DNA of 36,731 bases from SG8-41 sp036397875 (GCA_036397875.1 DASWIC010000028.1:1-36731); one strand, 5' to 3'; shown: positions 14,336-22,789, counted from the first letter of the stretch. Notes: a model not told the origin generated them from the letters alone. Made by a program: numbers and translations.

Positions 14336-15382
14336 ATGATAGAGACCGACCGCCTGATCGCCCCCGCGCCGGCCTCGGCGCAGGAAGAGGCCCTCGAGCG
14401 CACGCTGCGGCCGAAGCTGCTCGACGAATACGTCGGGCAGGAAAAAATCCGCGCCCAGCTTGCCGTCTTCATCGAGGCCGCGCGCCGGCGCAAGGAAGCG
14501 CTCGACCACGTCCTGCTGTTCGGCCCGCCGGGTCTCGGCAAGACCACGCTCGCGCACATCATCGCGCGCGAGATCGGCGTCAATCTCCGCCACACTTCGG
14601 GCCCGGTGCTCGAGCGTCCGGGCGACCTCGCCGCGCTCCTCACCAACCTCGAGCCGAACGACGTGCTCTTCATCGACGAGATCCACCGCCTGCCGCCGGT
14701 GGTGGAGGAGATTCTCTACCCCGCGCTCGAGGACTACCAGATCGACATCATGATCGGCGAAGGTCCCGCCGCCCGCTCGGTCAAGCTCGACCTGCCGGCC
14801 TTCACGCTGGTCGGCGCGACCACGCGCGCGGGCATGCTCACCAACCCGCTGCGCGACCGCTTCGGCATCGTGGCGCGGCTCGAGTTCTACACGCTCGAGG
14901 AGCTGGAGCGCATCGTGCAGCGCTCGGCGAAGCTGCTCGGCATGGAGGTGAGCGCCGAGGGCGCGCACGAGATCGCCGGCCGCTCGCGCGGCACCCCGCG
15001 CGTCGCCAACCGCCTGCTGCGCCGCGTGCGCGACTTTGCCGAGGTAAAGGCGAAAGGCAGGGTGACGCGCGAAGTGGCGAATGACGCGCTGAAGCTCCTC
15101 GACGTGGACGCGATCGGACTCGACGTGATGGACCGCAAGCTCCTCCTCGCCGTGATCGAAAAGTTCGCCGGCGGCCCCGTCGGCGTGGAGAACCTCGCCG
15201 CCGCGATCGGCGAGGAGCGCGACACCATCGAGGACGTGCTCGAGCCCTATCTCATCCAGCAGGGCTATCTCCAGCGCACGTTGCGCGGCCGCATGGCGAC
15301 CGTCTCCGCTTACCGCCACTTCGGGCTGGCGCAGCCAACCCGTACCGGCACGCCCGATCTTTGGGAACAACCCAAAGAGTGA
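14336..15382 (+). CDS. ruvB: Holliday junction branch migration ATPase RuvB
   Basis: A 348-residue AAA+ ATPase that drives branch migration with RuvA. Walker A GPPGLGKTT is at residues 63-71, Walker B VLFIDEIHR at about 110-118, sensor 1 lies in LVGATTRAG, and the arginine finger region in NPLRDRFG. The C-terminal winged-helix domain ends AYRHFGL. The ATG at 14336 matches the family start. It follows ruvA by 10 bp, and its stop overlaps the ybgC start (TGATG), so the ruv and tol-pal clusters are joined in one transcriptional direction. Confidence 0.97.
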   Translation: MIETDRLIAPAPASAQEEALERTLRPKLLDEYVGQEKIRAQLAVFIEAARRRKEALDHVLLFGPPGLGKTTLAHIIAREIGVNLRHTSGPVLERPGDLAALLTNLEPNDVLFIDEIHRLPPVVEEILYPALEDYQIDIMIGEGPAARSVKLDLPAFTLVGATTRAGMLTNPLRDRFGIVARLEFYTLEELERIVQRSAKLLGMEVSAEGAHEIAGRSRGTPRVANRLLRRVRDFAEVKAKGRVTREVANDALKLLDVDAIGLDVMDRKLLLAVIEKFAGGPVGVENLAAAIGEERDTIEDVLEPYLIQQGYLQRTLRGRMATVSAYRHFGLAQPTRTGTPDLWEQPKE

Positions 15383-15852
15383 TGCGCCCGAAGCACCCAT
15401 CACGCGCTAGCCAGCCTGTCCTGAGCTCGTCGAAGGGTCACTCATCACCCGGCCGCTTCACGTGGCCGGTTCGCGTCTACACCGAGGACACCGACCTGGG
15501 CGGGGTGGTCTACTACGCGAATTACCTGAAGTTCATGGAGCGTGCGCGCACCGAGTGGCTGCGCGCGCTCGGCTTCGAGCAGACGGCGCTCGCGCGGGAT
15601 CACGGCGTGGTGTTCGTGGTGAGCTCGCTCTCGATCGAATACCTCAAGCCGGCGGCCCTCAACGACGAGCTCACCGTGACGGTGGAACTCGAGAGGCTCG
15701 GGGCGGGACAAATCATCCTGATGCAAACCATCGCGCGCGACGCGCAGGCGCTCGCGACGGCGCGGGTGCGGATCGGATGCGTCAACACGAGGACATTCAG
15801 GCCCGCTAGAATACCGGAGCCCGTCACTGCCCGAATAGGAATCCGCGCGTGA
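15382..15852 (+). CDS. ybgC: Tol-Pal-associated acyl-CoA thioesterase YbgC
   Basis: A 156-residue hotdog-fold thioesterase that hydrolyses short- or medium-chain acyl-CoA or acyl-ACP and accompanies tol-pal genes. The core starts FTWPVRVYTEDTDLGGVVYY, containing the catalytic Asp of EDTDxGG, then NYLKFMERARTEWLR. The only canonical in-frame start is ATG 15382, which overlaps the ruvB stop by one base. It adds about 25 residues before the usual domain start; that extension includes PVLSSSKG, the translation of an extragenic repeat at 15415-15437. The 3' end overlaps tolQ by 4 bp. Confidence 0.92.
   Translation: MRPKHPSRASQPVLSSSKGHSSPGRFTWPVRVYTEDTDLGGVVYYANYLKFMERARTEWLRALGFEQTALARDHGVVFVVSSLSIEYLKPAALNDELTVTVELERLGAGQIILMQTIARDAQALATARVRIGCVNTRTFRPARIPEPVTARIGIRA
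15415..15437. repeat. Dispersed extragenic repeat inside the ybgC 5' end
   Basis: The bases CCTGTCCTGAGC followed by TCGTCGAAGGG form a near-palindromic element found scattered between genes in many proteobacterial genomes; this attribution is from general knowledge. Here it is translated in frame as PVLSSSKG within the N-terminal extension of YbgC. Confidence 0.7.
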
Positions 15853-16529
15853 ATCCCACCGTGACCCACGACATGTCGGTAATCTCGCTCGTCGCCGGCG
15901 CGAGCGTGCTGGTGCAGGTCGTCATGCTGATCCTGGTGCTGGCCTCGCTCTTTTCCTGGTACTACATCTTCCTCAAGCTGTTCACGTTGAGCCGCGCGGC
16001 CCGGCTCGCCGATGACTTCGAGAAGGCGTTCTGGAGCGGGGCCGCCCTGAACGACCTCTATCAGCGCGCGCTCGAGCGGCGCCGTCCCGTCGGCGGCCTC
16101 GAGCGCATCTTCGAATCCGGCTTCCGCGAGTTCATCAAGCTGCGCAAGCCCGGCATGGACGTCGGCGATGTCATGGACGGCGTGCGGCGCGCGATGCGGG
16201 CAACCTATCAGCGCGAGATGGATCGTCTCGAGTCCTACCTCCCGTTCCTCGCCTCGGTCGGCTCGGTCAGCCCCTACATCGGGTTGTTCGGCACGGTCTG
16301 GGGGATCATGAACTCGTTCCGCGGCCTTGCCAACGTCGCGCAGGCGACGCTCGGCGCGGTGGCTCCTGGAATCGCCGAAGCGCTGATCGCCACCGCCATG
16401 GGGCTCTTTGCGGCGATCCCCGCGGTGGTGGCCTACAACCGCTTCGCCGGGGATATCAACCGCTTCGCCACGCGCTGCGATTCGTTCATGGAGGAGTTCT
16501 CCAACATCCTGCAGCGCCAGGCCCATTGA
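15849..16529 (+). CDS. tolQ: Tol-Pal system protein TolQ
   Basis: A 226-residue inner-membrane protein that forms with TolR the proton-driven motor of the Tol-Pal system, needed for outer-membrane constriction at division. TM1 lies at about residues 15-40 (MLILVLASLFSWYYIF), TM2 in SVSPYIGLFGTVWGIMNSF and TM3 in AEALIATAMGLFAAIPAVVA, with the conserved Thr residues of the ExbB/MotA family. The start is GTG at 15849 overlapping the ybgC stop (GTGA), so translation is coupled. An intergenic repeat block of 112 bp follows before tolR. Confidence 0.95.
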   Translation: MNPTVTHDMSVISLVAGASVLVQVVMLILVLASLFSWYYIFLKLFTLSRAARLADDFEKAFWSGAALNDLYQRALERRRPVGGLERIFESGFREFIKLRKPGMDVGDVMDGVRRAMRATYQREMDRLESYLPFLASVGSVSPYIGLFGTVWGIMNSFRGLANVAQATLGAVAPGIAEALIATAMGLFAAIPAVVAYNRFAGDINRFATRCDSFMEEFSNILQRQAH

Positions 16530-16632
16530 TTGATGAGGCCTGACTGATAAGGCGTGACATGGCGAGGCGTGACGTAATCCCCCCGACATATACATGTCTC
16601 CCCCCTTTGACAAAGGGGGGTAGGGGGGATTG
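16530..16632. repeat. Repeat block between tolQ and tolR
   Basis: The left part holds three imperfect head-to-tail units of about 14-15 bp resembling TGATGAGGCGTGAC (16531-16575). The right part is a perfect hairpin, CCCCCCTTT (16600-16608) with AAAGGGGGG (16612-16620), followed by a G-rich tail running to 16632. No gene lies here. The G-rich tail ends 9 bp before the tolR ATG and may act as its ribosome site. Confidence 0.8.
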
Positions 16633-16641
16633 GGTGACACG

Positions 16642-17063
<422 letters not shown>

Positions 17064-17067
<4 letters not shown>

Positions 17068-17864
17068 ACGCCTACGCCGACGAGACCCGGAACGAACAGA
17101 CGATCTCCGGCGCGCTGGCGCTGGCCATGCATGCGTTGTTTTTCGCGCTGCTCGTGTCCGGCGTCGCGTGGCAGAAACGGGAGGCGCCGCCGATGACGGC
17201 GGAATTGTGGAGCGAGCTGCCGGCGCCGAAGGTCGCGCCGCCGCCGCCGCCCCGGATCGAGCCGAAACCGGTGCCCAAGGTCGAGCCCAAGCCCGCGCCC
17301 AGGGCGGAACCCAAGCCCGCGCCGAAACCGGTGCCGAAGGCCGACATCGCGCTCCAGGAGAAAAAGGAGAAGGAGCGCAAGGCGCGGGAGCAGGAGCTGG
17401 CCGAGAAAAAGAAGCTTGCCGAGAAGAAGCAGCGCGAGGAGCTGGCGCGGCAGGAGGCGCTCAAGAAGGAGCAGGCACGGCTGGAGGCCCTCAAGCGGCA
17501 GCAGGAGAAGGAGCGCGCGGAACAGCTTGCCCGCGAGCAGGACGAGGCGCTGCAAAAAATCGCGCAGGCCGAGGCGCAGGCGCGGGTGGTGGACGAGTAC
17601 CGGCGCCGGATCGAGGAGAAAATCAGGCGCTTTGTCATCGAACCGCCGAACCTGCCCAAGACGGCGCGGGTTGATTTCGACGTGGTGCTGCTGCCGGGCG
17701 GCGAGGTGCTGGGCGTGAAGCTCAGGAAATCGAGCGGGCTCCCGGCATACGACAGCGCGGTGGAGCGTGCCATCCTCTTGGCTCAGCCGCTGCCGCTGCC
17801 GCCGGACCCCGCGATGTTCAAGGCATTCCGGGAACTCAATCTCATTTTCCGGCCCAAAGAATAA
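17064..17864 (+). CDS. tolA: Cell envelope integrity protein TolA
   Basis: A 266-residue protein that links the inner-membrane motor to TolB and Pal. A membrane anchor lies at about 17-36 (ALALAMHALFFALLVSGVAW). A Pro/Lys-rich stretch follows at about 50-93 with repeated EPKPAPK-type units, then a charged coiled coil of Lys/Glu/Ala/Gln (about 94-185), and a compact C-terminal TolA/TonB-like domain (RVDFDVVLLPGGEVLGVKLR). The domain order matches TolA, though the coiled coil is shorter than in E. coli. The ATG overlaps the tolR stop. Confidence 0.93.
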
Positions 17865-17926
17865 GTCCAGCGCACCCGCGACTGTCGCTCCGCGACGACA
17901 CGGGGGCGCGCCACCCTGCCAACGGA

Positions 17927-17932
17927 TATAAT
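17927..17932 (+). promoter_or_regulatory. Consensus -10 box just before tolB
   Basis: TATAAT lies 7 bases before the tolB ATG in the 75-bp gap after tolA. No clear -35 box and no Shine-Dalgarno sequence are visible. If used, transcription would begin at or next to the ATG, giving a leaderless or near-leaderless tolB transcript. A small hairpin, GTCGC and GCGAC, lies earlier in the gap. Confidence 0.35.
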
Positions 17933-17939
17933 TCGCTCG

Positions 17940-19235
17940 ATGAAGACACGCTGGCTGCACCGCCTATCGTGCGCTGTCGCCATCCTGCTTTCGTTTGCGC
18001 CGCTTGCCCCCGCGCGCGCCGCCCTCACGATCGAGATCATCGGGACCGGCGCGACCCAGTTACCCATCGCGGTCGTGCCGTTCCGCGCGGAAGAGAGGAT
18101 CGCGCAGCCGGTCACGCCCGTCATTGCCGCGGACCTCGCGCGCAGCGGGCTGTTCAGGATGATCGACTCCGGCGGGCTGAGTCCCCTGCCGCACGAGCCG
18201 CAGGACCTCAATTTCTCGGTCTGGCGCGCGCGCGGCGCGGATGCCGTGGTGATCGGATCCATCTCGCAGCTGCCCGACGGCCGTTACGACGTGCGTTTCA
18301 GGCTGATGGACGTGGCGCGGCAGGTCCAGCTCACCGGCTTTGCCTACGCCGCGAGCGCCGACCAGCTGCGGCTCACCGCGCACCGGATCGCCGATGTCAT
18401 CTACGAAGCGCTGACCGGCGCCAAGGGCGTGTTCAGCACGCGCATCGCCTACATCGTCAAGAAAGGCAAGCGCTTCGAGCTGCAGGTCGCGGACGCCGAC
18501 GGCTACGGCGCCCAGACGGTCCGCTGGTCGGACGAGCCGATCCTCTCGCCGTCGTGGTCGCCCGACGGCACGCGCCTCGCCTACGTGTCCCTGGAGCGCA
18601 AGAAGCCGGTCGTCTACGTGCAATCCCTGACGACGGGCCAGTACCAGGCGGTGGCGAACTACTGGGGCAGCAACAGCGCCCCCGCCTGGTCGCCCGACGG
18701 CAGGAGGCTCGCCGTCGTGCTCTCCAAGGACGGCGGCTCGCAGATCTATTTCATCGGCACCGACGGCAAGGGCGAGCCGCGGCGGATGACCTTCAGCTCC
18801 GCCATCGACACCGAGCCCAATTTCTCGCCCGACGGGGAGCTGCTGCTCTTCACCTCCGACCGCGGCGGCAGCCCCCAGATCTACGGCATGCCGGTCGCGG
18901 GCGGCGAAGCGCGCCGGCTCACCTTCGAGGGCACCTACAACGTGACGCCGCGCTTCAACCCCGACGGCAAGAGCTTCACGTACATCCAGCGCAACGGCGG
19001 GCGCTTCAACGTCGCGGTGCAGGACATGACGACGCGGCAGGTGCAGGTGCTGACCGACGGCGTCATCGACGAGTCGCCGAGCTTTGCGCCGAACGGGCGG
19101 ACGATCCTCTACGCGACCGAGGTGAGGGGACGCGGGGTATTGTCCGCGGTCTCGAGCGACGGCCGGGTGAAGCAGCGATTGACCGAGGAAGCCGGCGACG
19201 TGCGGGAGCCGGCATGGGGTCCCTTCCCCAAGTGA
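17940..19235 (+). CDS. tolB: Tol-Pal system beta-propeller protein TolB
   Basis: A 431-residue periplasmic protein that cycles between Pal and TolA. A signal peptide (MKTRWLHRLSCAVAILLSFA, cleavage after ARA near residue 27) precedes the N-terminal alpha/beta domain (IAVVPFRAEE, ARGADAVVIGSI). The six-bladed WD40-like propeller carries repeats such as ILSPSWSPDGTRLAYVS, APAWSPDGRRLAVV, EPNFSPDGELLLFTSD and TPRFNPDGKSFTYI. Length and layout match the family. Pal follows after 23 bp. Confidence 0.96.
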   Translation: MKTRWLHRLSCAVAILLSFAPLAPARAALTIEIIGTGATQLPIAVVPFRAEERIAQPVTPVIAADLARSGLFRMIDSGGLSPLPHEPQDLNFSVWRARGADAVVIGSISQLPDGRYDVRFRLMDVARQVQLTGFAYAASADQLRLTAHRIADVIYEALTGAKGVFSTRIAYIVKKGKRFELQVADADGYGAQTVRWSDEPILSPSWSPDGTRLAYVSLERKKPVVYVQSLTTGQYQAVANYWGSNSAPAWSPDGRRLAVVLSKDGGSQIYFIGTDGKGEPRRMTFSSAIDTEPNFSPDGELLLFTSDRGGSPQIYGMPVAGGEARRLTFEGTYNVTPRFNPDGKSFTYIQRNGGRFNVAVQDMTTRQVQVLTDGVIDESPSFAPNGRTILYATEVRGRGVLSAVSSDGRVKQRLTEEAGDVREPAWGPFPK

Positions 19236-19258
19236 TCATTTACGCGAGGAACCACGCC

Positions 19259-19810
19259 ATGAAAAGACTACTCACAGGCACCATCATTCTGGTATTGCTT
19301 ACACTGGGCGGTTGCGCCACCGCGCCGAGCGAGCAGGCCGGCGCCGCGGTCGAGGACCGCGGCAAGCCGGCCGGTCCGCCCGCGGCGGCGGTGAAGCCCG
19401 CGCCCGATACCGGCGCCAAGCCGCTGGTCGACAAGCCGCTCGGGGCCGCCGCGCTCAAGGACCCGGGCAATATTCTGTCCCGGCGCAGCGTCTACTTCGA
19501 TTTTGACTCCAACCTGGTCAAGGACGAGTTCAGGCCGCTGGTGACGGCGCACGCCCGCTACCTGCAGCAGAATCCCGGCGCGAAGATCCGCATCGAGGGC
19601 AACGGCGACGAGCGCGGCAGCCGCGAGTACAACATCGCGCTCGGCCAGCGCCGCTCGGAGGCGGTGAAGCAGATGATGCAGCTGCTCGGCGCGCGCGCGA
19701 GCCAGATCGAGTCGGTGAGCTTCGGCGAGGAGAAGCCCAGGGCCACCGGTCACGACGAGGCGTCCTGGGCCGAGAACCGGCGGGCGGATATCGTCTATCT
19801 AGGCGAGTGA
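19259..19810 (+). CDS. pal: Peptidoglycan-associated lipoprotein Pal
   Basis: A 183-residue outer-membrane lipoprotein. The signal peptide ends in the lipobox LGGC with the lipid-bearing Cys at residue 19. An Ala/Pro-rich linker leads to the OmpA-like peptidoglycan-binding domain (SVYFDFDSNLVKDEFRPLV and IEGNGDERGSREYNIALGQR, then ENRRADIVY). It anchors the outer membrane to the cell wall and is released on binding TolB. The gene lies between tolB and cpoB in the usual order. Confidence 0.96.
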   Translation: MKRLLTGTIILVLLTLGGCATAPSEQAGAAVEDRGKPAGPPAAAVKPAPDTGAKPLVDKPLGAAALKDPGNILSRRSVYFDFDSNLVKDEFRPLVTAHARYLQQNPGAKIRIEGNGDERGSREYNIALGQRRSEAVKQMMQLLGARASQIESVSFGEEKPRATGHDEASWAENRRADIVYLGE

Positions 19811-19828
19811 ATAGCCGAAGGATGTGAG

Positions 19829-20746
19829 ATGAGGCGTGAGACAGGACAGTCCCCTCCTGCCGGAGGAGGGGCGGCGCCGAAGGCGACGGGGTGGTGGGAG
19901 GAATCGTTCCGTCTTCGCGGCTTTGCGTCGCTTGTAGTTTTAGCGTGCCTTTGTTCAGCGGTGCCGGTATCCGCGCAGCTGTTCGGCGGCGACGAGGTCG
20001 CGCGCAAGCAGATCGCCGAGCAGGGACGGCGCCTCGAGGCGTTGAGGCTCCAGAACGAGGAGCTCTCCGCGCGCCTGGCGCGCATGGAGGAAACGCTCGG
20101 GGGCCTGGCGGCCTCCAACCCGGCGCTCGAGCTGGCGCAGCAGCTCGAGCGGCTGCGCCAGGAGATGACGCAGCTGCGCGGCCAGATCGAGGTCGTCGGC
20201 AACGACATCCAGATGGCGGCGAAGCGCCAGCGGGACATGTACGTGGATCTCGACACGCGCATGAAACGCGTCGAGCAGCCGGCCGCGGAGGGCGCCGCGG
20301 CCGCGGCATCCCAGCCCGCGGCAGCGGGCGCGGCGGCTCCGGCAGCCGCAGCAGCGGCGGGCGCAGCCTCGGAACAGGAGGCGCGCGCCTACGAGACCGC
20401 CCAGGCCCAGCGCAAGGCCGGCAACTACCAGGGCGCGATCGCGGGGTTCCGGAATTTTCTCGCCCAGTATCCGAAGAGCCCCCTCGCGCACCGGGCCCAG
20501 TACTGGATCGGCGACTCCTACTACAACCTGCGCGATTTCAAGAACGCGATGGCGAGCCAGCGGCGCCTGATCGCGGCCTATCCCGAGAGCGCCTCGGTCC
20601 CGGATGCGCTGCTCAACATCGCGAGCTCGCAGGCCGAGCTCGGTGACGCGGCGGGCGCCCGCAGGACGCTCGACAAGCTGGTCGGACGCTATCCCGCGAG
20701 CGAAGCGGCGGAAAAGGCGCGGCGCAGGCTCGCTACACTGAAATAA
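19829..20746 (+). CDS. cpoB: Cell division coordinator CpoB (YbgF), with repeat-derived N-terminal extension
   Basis: A 305-residue periplasmic protein that couples Tol-Pal to peptidoglycan synthesis at division. The only visible start is ATG 19829, preceded by GAAGGA. Residues 1-30 are an odd leader (MRRETGQSPPAGGGAAPKAT and on), encoded across an intergenic palindrome. Residues 31-49 look like the actual hydrophobic core of a signal peptide (FASLVVLACLCSAVPVSA). Then come a trimerising coiled coil (about 57-105), an Ala-rich linker (about 135-180) and TPR repeats (AQAQRKAGNYQGAIAGFRNF, AQYWIGDSYYNLRDFKNAMA). An alternative noncanonical start nearer residue 30 cannot be excluded. Confidence 0.9.
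   Translation: MRRETGQSPPAGGGAAPKATGWWEESFRLRGFASLVVLACLCSAVPVSAQLFGGDEVARKQIAEQGRRLEALRLQNEELSARLARMEETLGGLAASNPALELAQQLERLRQEMTQLRGQIEVVGNDIQMAAKRQRDMYVDLDTRMKRVEQPAAEGAAAAASQPAAAGAAAPAAAAAAGAASEQEARAYETAQAQRKAGNYQGAIAGFRNFLAQYPKSPLAHRAQYWIGDSYYNLRDFKNAMASQRRLIAAYPESASVPDALLNIASSQAELGDAAGARRTLDKLVGRYPASEAAEKARRRLATLK
19851..19871. repeat. GC-rich palindrome within the cpoB 5' end
   Basis: CCCCTCCT (19851-19858) and AGGAGGGG (19864-19871) form a perfect 8-bp stem, followed by a G-rich tail ending near 19900. Its structure resembles the other dispersed intergenic palindromes in this window. It lies inside the only available reading frame of cpoB. Confidence 0.65.
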
Positions 20747-20775
20747 GTCGTGATTCGTGAGTCGTGAGTCGTATA

Positions 20776-20791
20776 GGAGCGATTCCGCTCC
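20776..20791. terminator. Hairpin after cpoB
   Basis: GGAGCG and CGCTCC form a 6-bp stem with a 4-nt loop, 30 bp after the cpoB stop. No T-run follows, so it is at most a weak or factor-dependent terminator, or a repeat. Short direct repeats of GTCGTGA/GTGAGTC type precede it (20748-20772). Confidence 0.3.
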
Positions 20792-20827
20792 CGTAGTCAC
20801 GGAATTCCTGTCCGCTCGTACCGCCCG

Positions 20828-21496
20828 ATGAATAAAGCGGTGGTGCTGCTGTCCGGGGGGCTCGATTCGGCCACCACCCTTGCGATCGCGCGATCCGAAG
20901 GGCACGCATGCCACTGCCTCACGGTGGACTACGGCCAGCGCCACCGCGCCGAGATCGCCGCGGCCGCGCGCGTCGCTCGCGCACTGGGGGCGGCGAGCCA
21001 CAAGGTGCTCACCATCGACCTCGCCGCCGTCGGCGGCTCGGCGCTCACCGACCCCACCATCGCCGTCCCCGAGGCTCCCACGCAAGGCATTCCGGTCACC
21101 TACGTTCCCGCGCGCAACACCATCCTGCTCGCGCTGGCGCTGGCGTGGGCGGAAGTGCTCGGCGCACAGGACATCTATTTCGGGGCCAATGCGGTCGATT
21201 ACTCCGGCTATCCCGACTGCCGGCCCGAATACATGCGCGCGTTCGAGTCGCTCGCCAACCTCGCCACCCGGGCCGCAGTGGAGGGGCGCCGGCTCGCGCT
21301 GCACACGCCCATCATTCACCTCGCCAAGGCGGAGATCATCCGCCGCGGCACCGCGCTCGGCCTGGACTACGGGCTTACCGTTTCCTGCTACCAGCCGTCC
21401 GGGGACGCGCTCGCTTGCGGGCGCTGCGACGCGTGCCGGCTGCGGCGCGCCGGCTTCGAGACCGCGGGCGTTCCCGACCCCACCCGCTACCGTTGA
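20828..21496 (+). CDS. queC: 7-cyano-7-deazaguanine synthase QueC
   Basis: A 222-residue ATP-dependent enzyme that converts 7-carboxy-7-deazaguanine to preQ0 in queuosine tRNA modification. The PP-loop SGGLDSATT is at about residues 9-17. Family stretches TVDYGQRHRAEI, YVPARNTILLALALAWAE and IYFGANAVDYSGYPDCRPEY are intact. The zinc site is formed by the Cys cluster in SCYQPSGDALACGRCDAC. In many betaproteobacteria queE and queC follow cpoB; here queC follows directly, and no queE is found in the window. Confidence 0.96.
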   Translation: MNKAVVLLSGGLDSATTLAIARSEGHACHCLTVDYGQRHRAEIAAAARVARALGAASHKVLTIDLAAVGGSALTDPTIAVPEAPTQGIPVTYVPARNTILLALALAWAEVLGAQDIYFGANAVDYSGYPDCRPEYMRAFESLANLATRAAVEGRRLALHTPIIHLAKAEIIRRGTALGLDYGLTVSCYQPSGDALACGRCDACRLRRAGFETAGVPDPTRYR

Positions 21497-21498
21497 TC

Positions 21499-21521
21499 CC
21501 CTCCCCCTTGAGGGGGGAGGG
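21499..21521. repeat. GC-rich palindrome after queC
   Basis: CCCTCCCCC (21499-21507) and GGGGGAGGG (21513-21521) form a 9-bp stem, followed by a G-rich tail to about 21535. It resembles the palindromes at 12298, 16600 and 19851 in look and in its G-rich 3' flank. It may also weaken read-through into the next gene. Confidence 0.75.
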
Positions 21522-21595
21522 CCAGGGTGGGGGTGGATCCCAATCCACTGCTCGCGCAGTTTGTGACTGGCCGCTCACGGTCTTAAACTAGCACG

Positions 21596-22723
21596 ATGGA
21601 TTTCACGATACACGTCCAAGTGCTGGCGGCGGTCTTCGCCGTCGCGCTCATCATCGGCGCGGTCACCCACAAGACCAACTTCTGCGCCATGGGCGCGGTC
21701 TCGGACTGGGTGAACATCGGCGACACCGGGCGCATGCGCGCTTGGGTGTTCGCGATGGCGGTCGCGCTCACGGGCGTGATCGTGCTCGAGGCGGGGAGCA
21801 TTGCCAGCTTCTCGGGCGAGACCTTTCCGCCGTACCGCACGGCGAACTTCGCCTGGATCCGCTACCTGCTCGGGGGCCTCATGTTTGGTGCCGGCATGAC
21901 GCTCGCAAGCGGCTGCGGCAACCGGACGCTGGTGCGCATCGGCGGCGGCAACCTGAAGTCGCTCGTCGTCGTCGTGATCTTCGCGACCTGCGCCTATCTG
22001 ATGCTGTGGACGCCGCTCTACGAGAAGGCGTTCCTGCCGTGGGTCGCGGCTACGACCGTCAACCTGCAGAACCACGGCGTCGCGAACCAGGAGCTCGGCA
22101 CCATACTCGCGGGCATGTTCGGCATGGACCGGTCGCAGCCGCTGAACCTCGCCGTCGCGGCGGCGGTCGCGGCGGGGATGGTGGTTTTCTGCTTCAGGTC
22201 GGCCGACTTCCGCAACGAGCGGGATCACATCCTGGGCGGGGCGGTCGTGGGGCTTGCCATCGTCTTCGGCTGGTGGCTGACCGGGGGCTCGATCGGGCGC
22301 GAATGGCGGGAGTTCGCGGACATGGCGGCCGTGGTGCCGAGCCGGGTGCAGGTCCAGTCCTACACCTTCGTCGCGCCGATGGGCGACACGCTGCGCTACC
22401 TGTTCGACCCCATCAACCTCTCGCTCGTCAATTTCGGCGTGATGGCGCTCGCCGGCGTCGTCCTCGGGTCCTCGCTGTGGGCGGTTTTTGCCGGCCAGTT
22501 CCGCATCGAATGGTTCGCGTCCTGGGCGGACTTCGCCAACCACGCGGTGGGCGCCGCGCTGATGGGCATCGGCGGCGTGCTGTCGATGGGCTGCACGTTC
22601 GGCCAGGCGATCACCGGCATCTCCACCCTCGCGGTCGGCTCCATACTCACCTTTCTTGCGATCGTCATCGGCGCCGCCGGGACGATGAAGTATCAATACT
22701 GGCGCATCGAGAAAGGGGCGTGA
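21596..22723 (+). CDS. YeeE/YedE family (TsuA-like) sulfur-compound permease
   Basis: A 375-residue integral membrane protein of the YeeE/YedE family. Characterised members such as TsuA import thiosulfate and related sulfur species through conserved Cys residues lining the path. The matching positions here are Cys30 (THKTNFCAMGAV), Cys107 (TLASGCGNRTLV) and Cys333 (GVLSMGCTFGQAITG), with about nine or ten hydrophobic segments. The ATG at 21596 has no strong ribosome site. No TusA-type partner gene is adjacent. The gene ends in a hairpin that overlaps its stop codon. Transported species is inferred from the family. Confidence 0.85.
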   Translation: MDFTIHVQVLAAVFAVALIIGAVTHKTNFCAMGAVSDWVNIGDTGRMRAWVFAMAVALTGVIVLEAGSIASFSGETFPPYRTANFAWIRYLLGGLMFGAGMTLASGCGNRTLVRIGGGNLKSLVVVVIFATCAYLMLWTPLYEKAFLPWVAATTVNLQNHGVANQELGTILAGMFGMDRSQPLNLAVAAAVAAGMVVFCFRSADFRNERDHILGGAVVGLAIVFGWWLTGGSIGREWREFADMAAVVPSRVQVQSYTFVAPMGDTLRYLFDPINLSLVNFGVMALAGVVLGSSLWAVFAGQFRIEWFASWADFANHAVGAALMGIGGVLSMGCTFGQAITGISTLAVGSILTFLAIVIGAAGTMKYQYWRIEKGA

Positions 22724-22740
22724 CGAGACCACTCGTCACG
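22719..22740 (+). terminator. Hairpin overlapping the permease stop codon
   Basis: CGTGACGAG (22719-22727) and CTCGTCACG (22732-22740) form a perfect 9-bp stem with a 4-nt loop. The stop codon lies in the 5' arm. Only a weak T-run follows about 8 bases later, so it is a terminator candidate of moderate quality. Confidence 0.5.
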
Positions 22741-22748
22741 GATCGCGC

Positions 22749-22777
22749 TTTTCAAGAACGCTGCGTGCCGGTAGAAT
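22749..22777 (+). promoter_or_regulatory. Predicted promoter of tRNA-Lys
   Basis: TTTTCA (22749-22754) and TAGAAT (22772-22777) are spaced by 17 bp. Transcription would start near 22784, a few bases before the mature 5' end of the tRNA. Confidence 0.5.
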
Positions 22778-22789
22778 GCGCGGCTTTTT

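Noticed and set aside
13123..14673. 516-codon minus-strand frame across ruvC, ruvA and the ruvB 5' end
   Set aside because: It crosses three conserved genes on the other strand and shows low-complexity composition.
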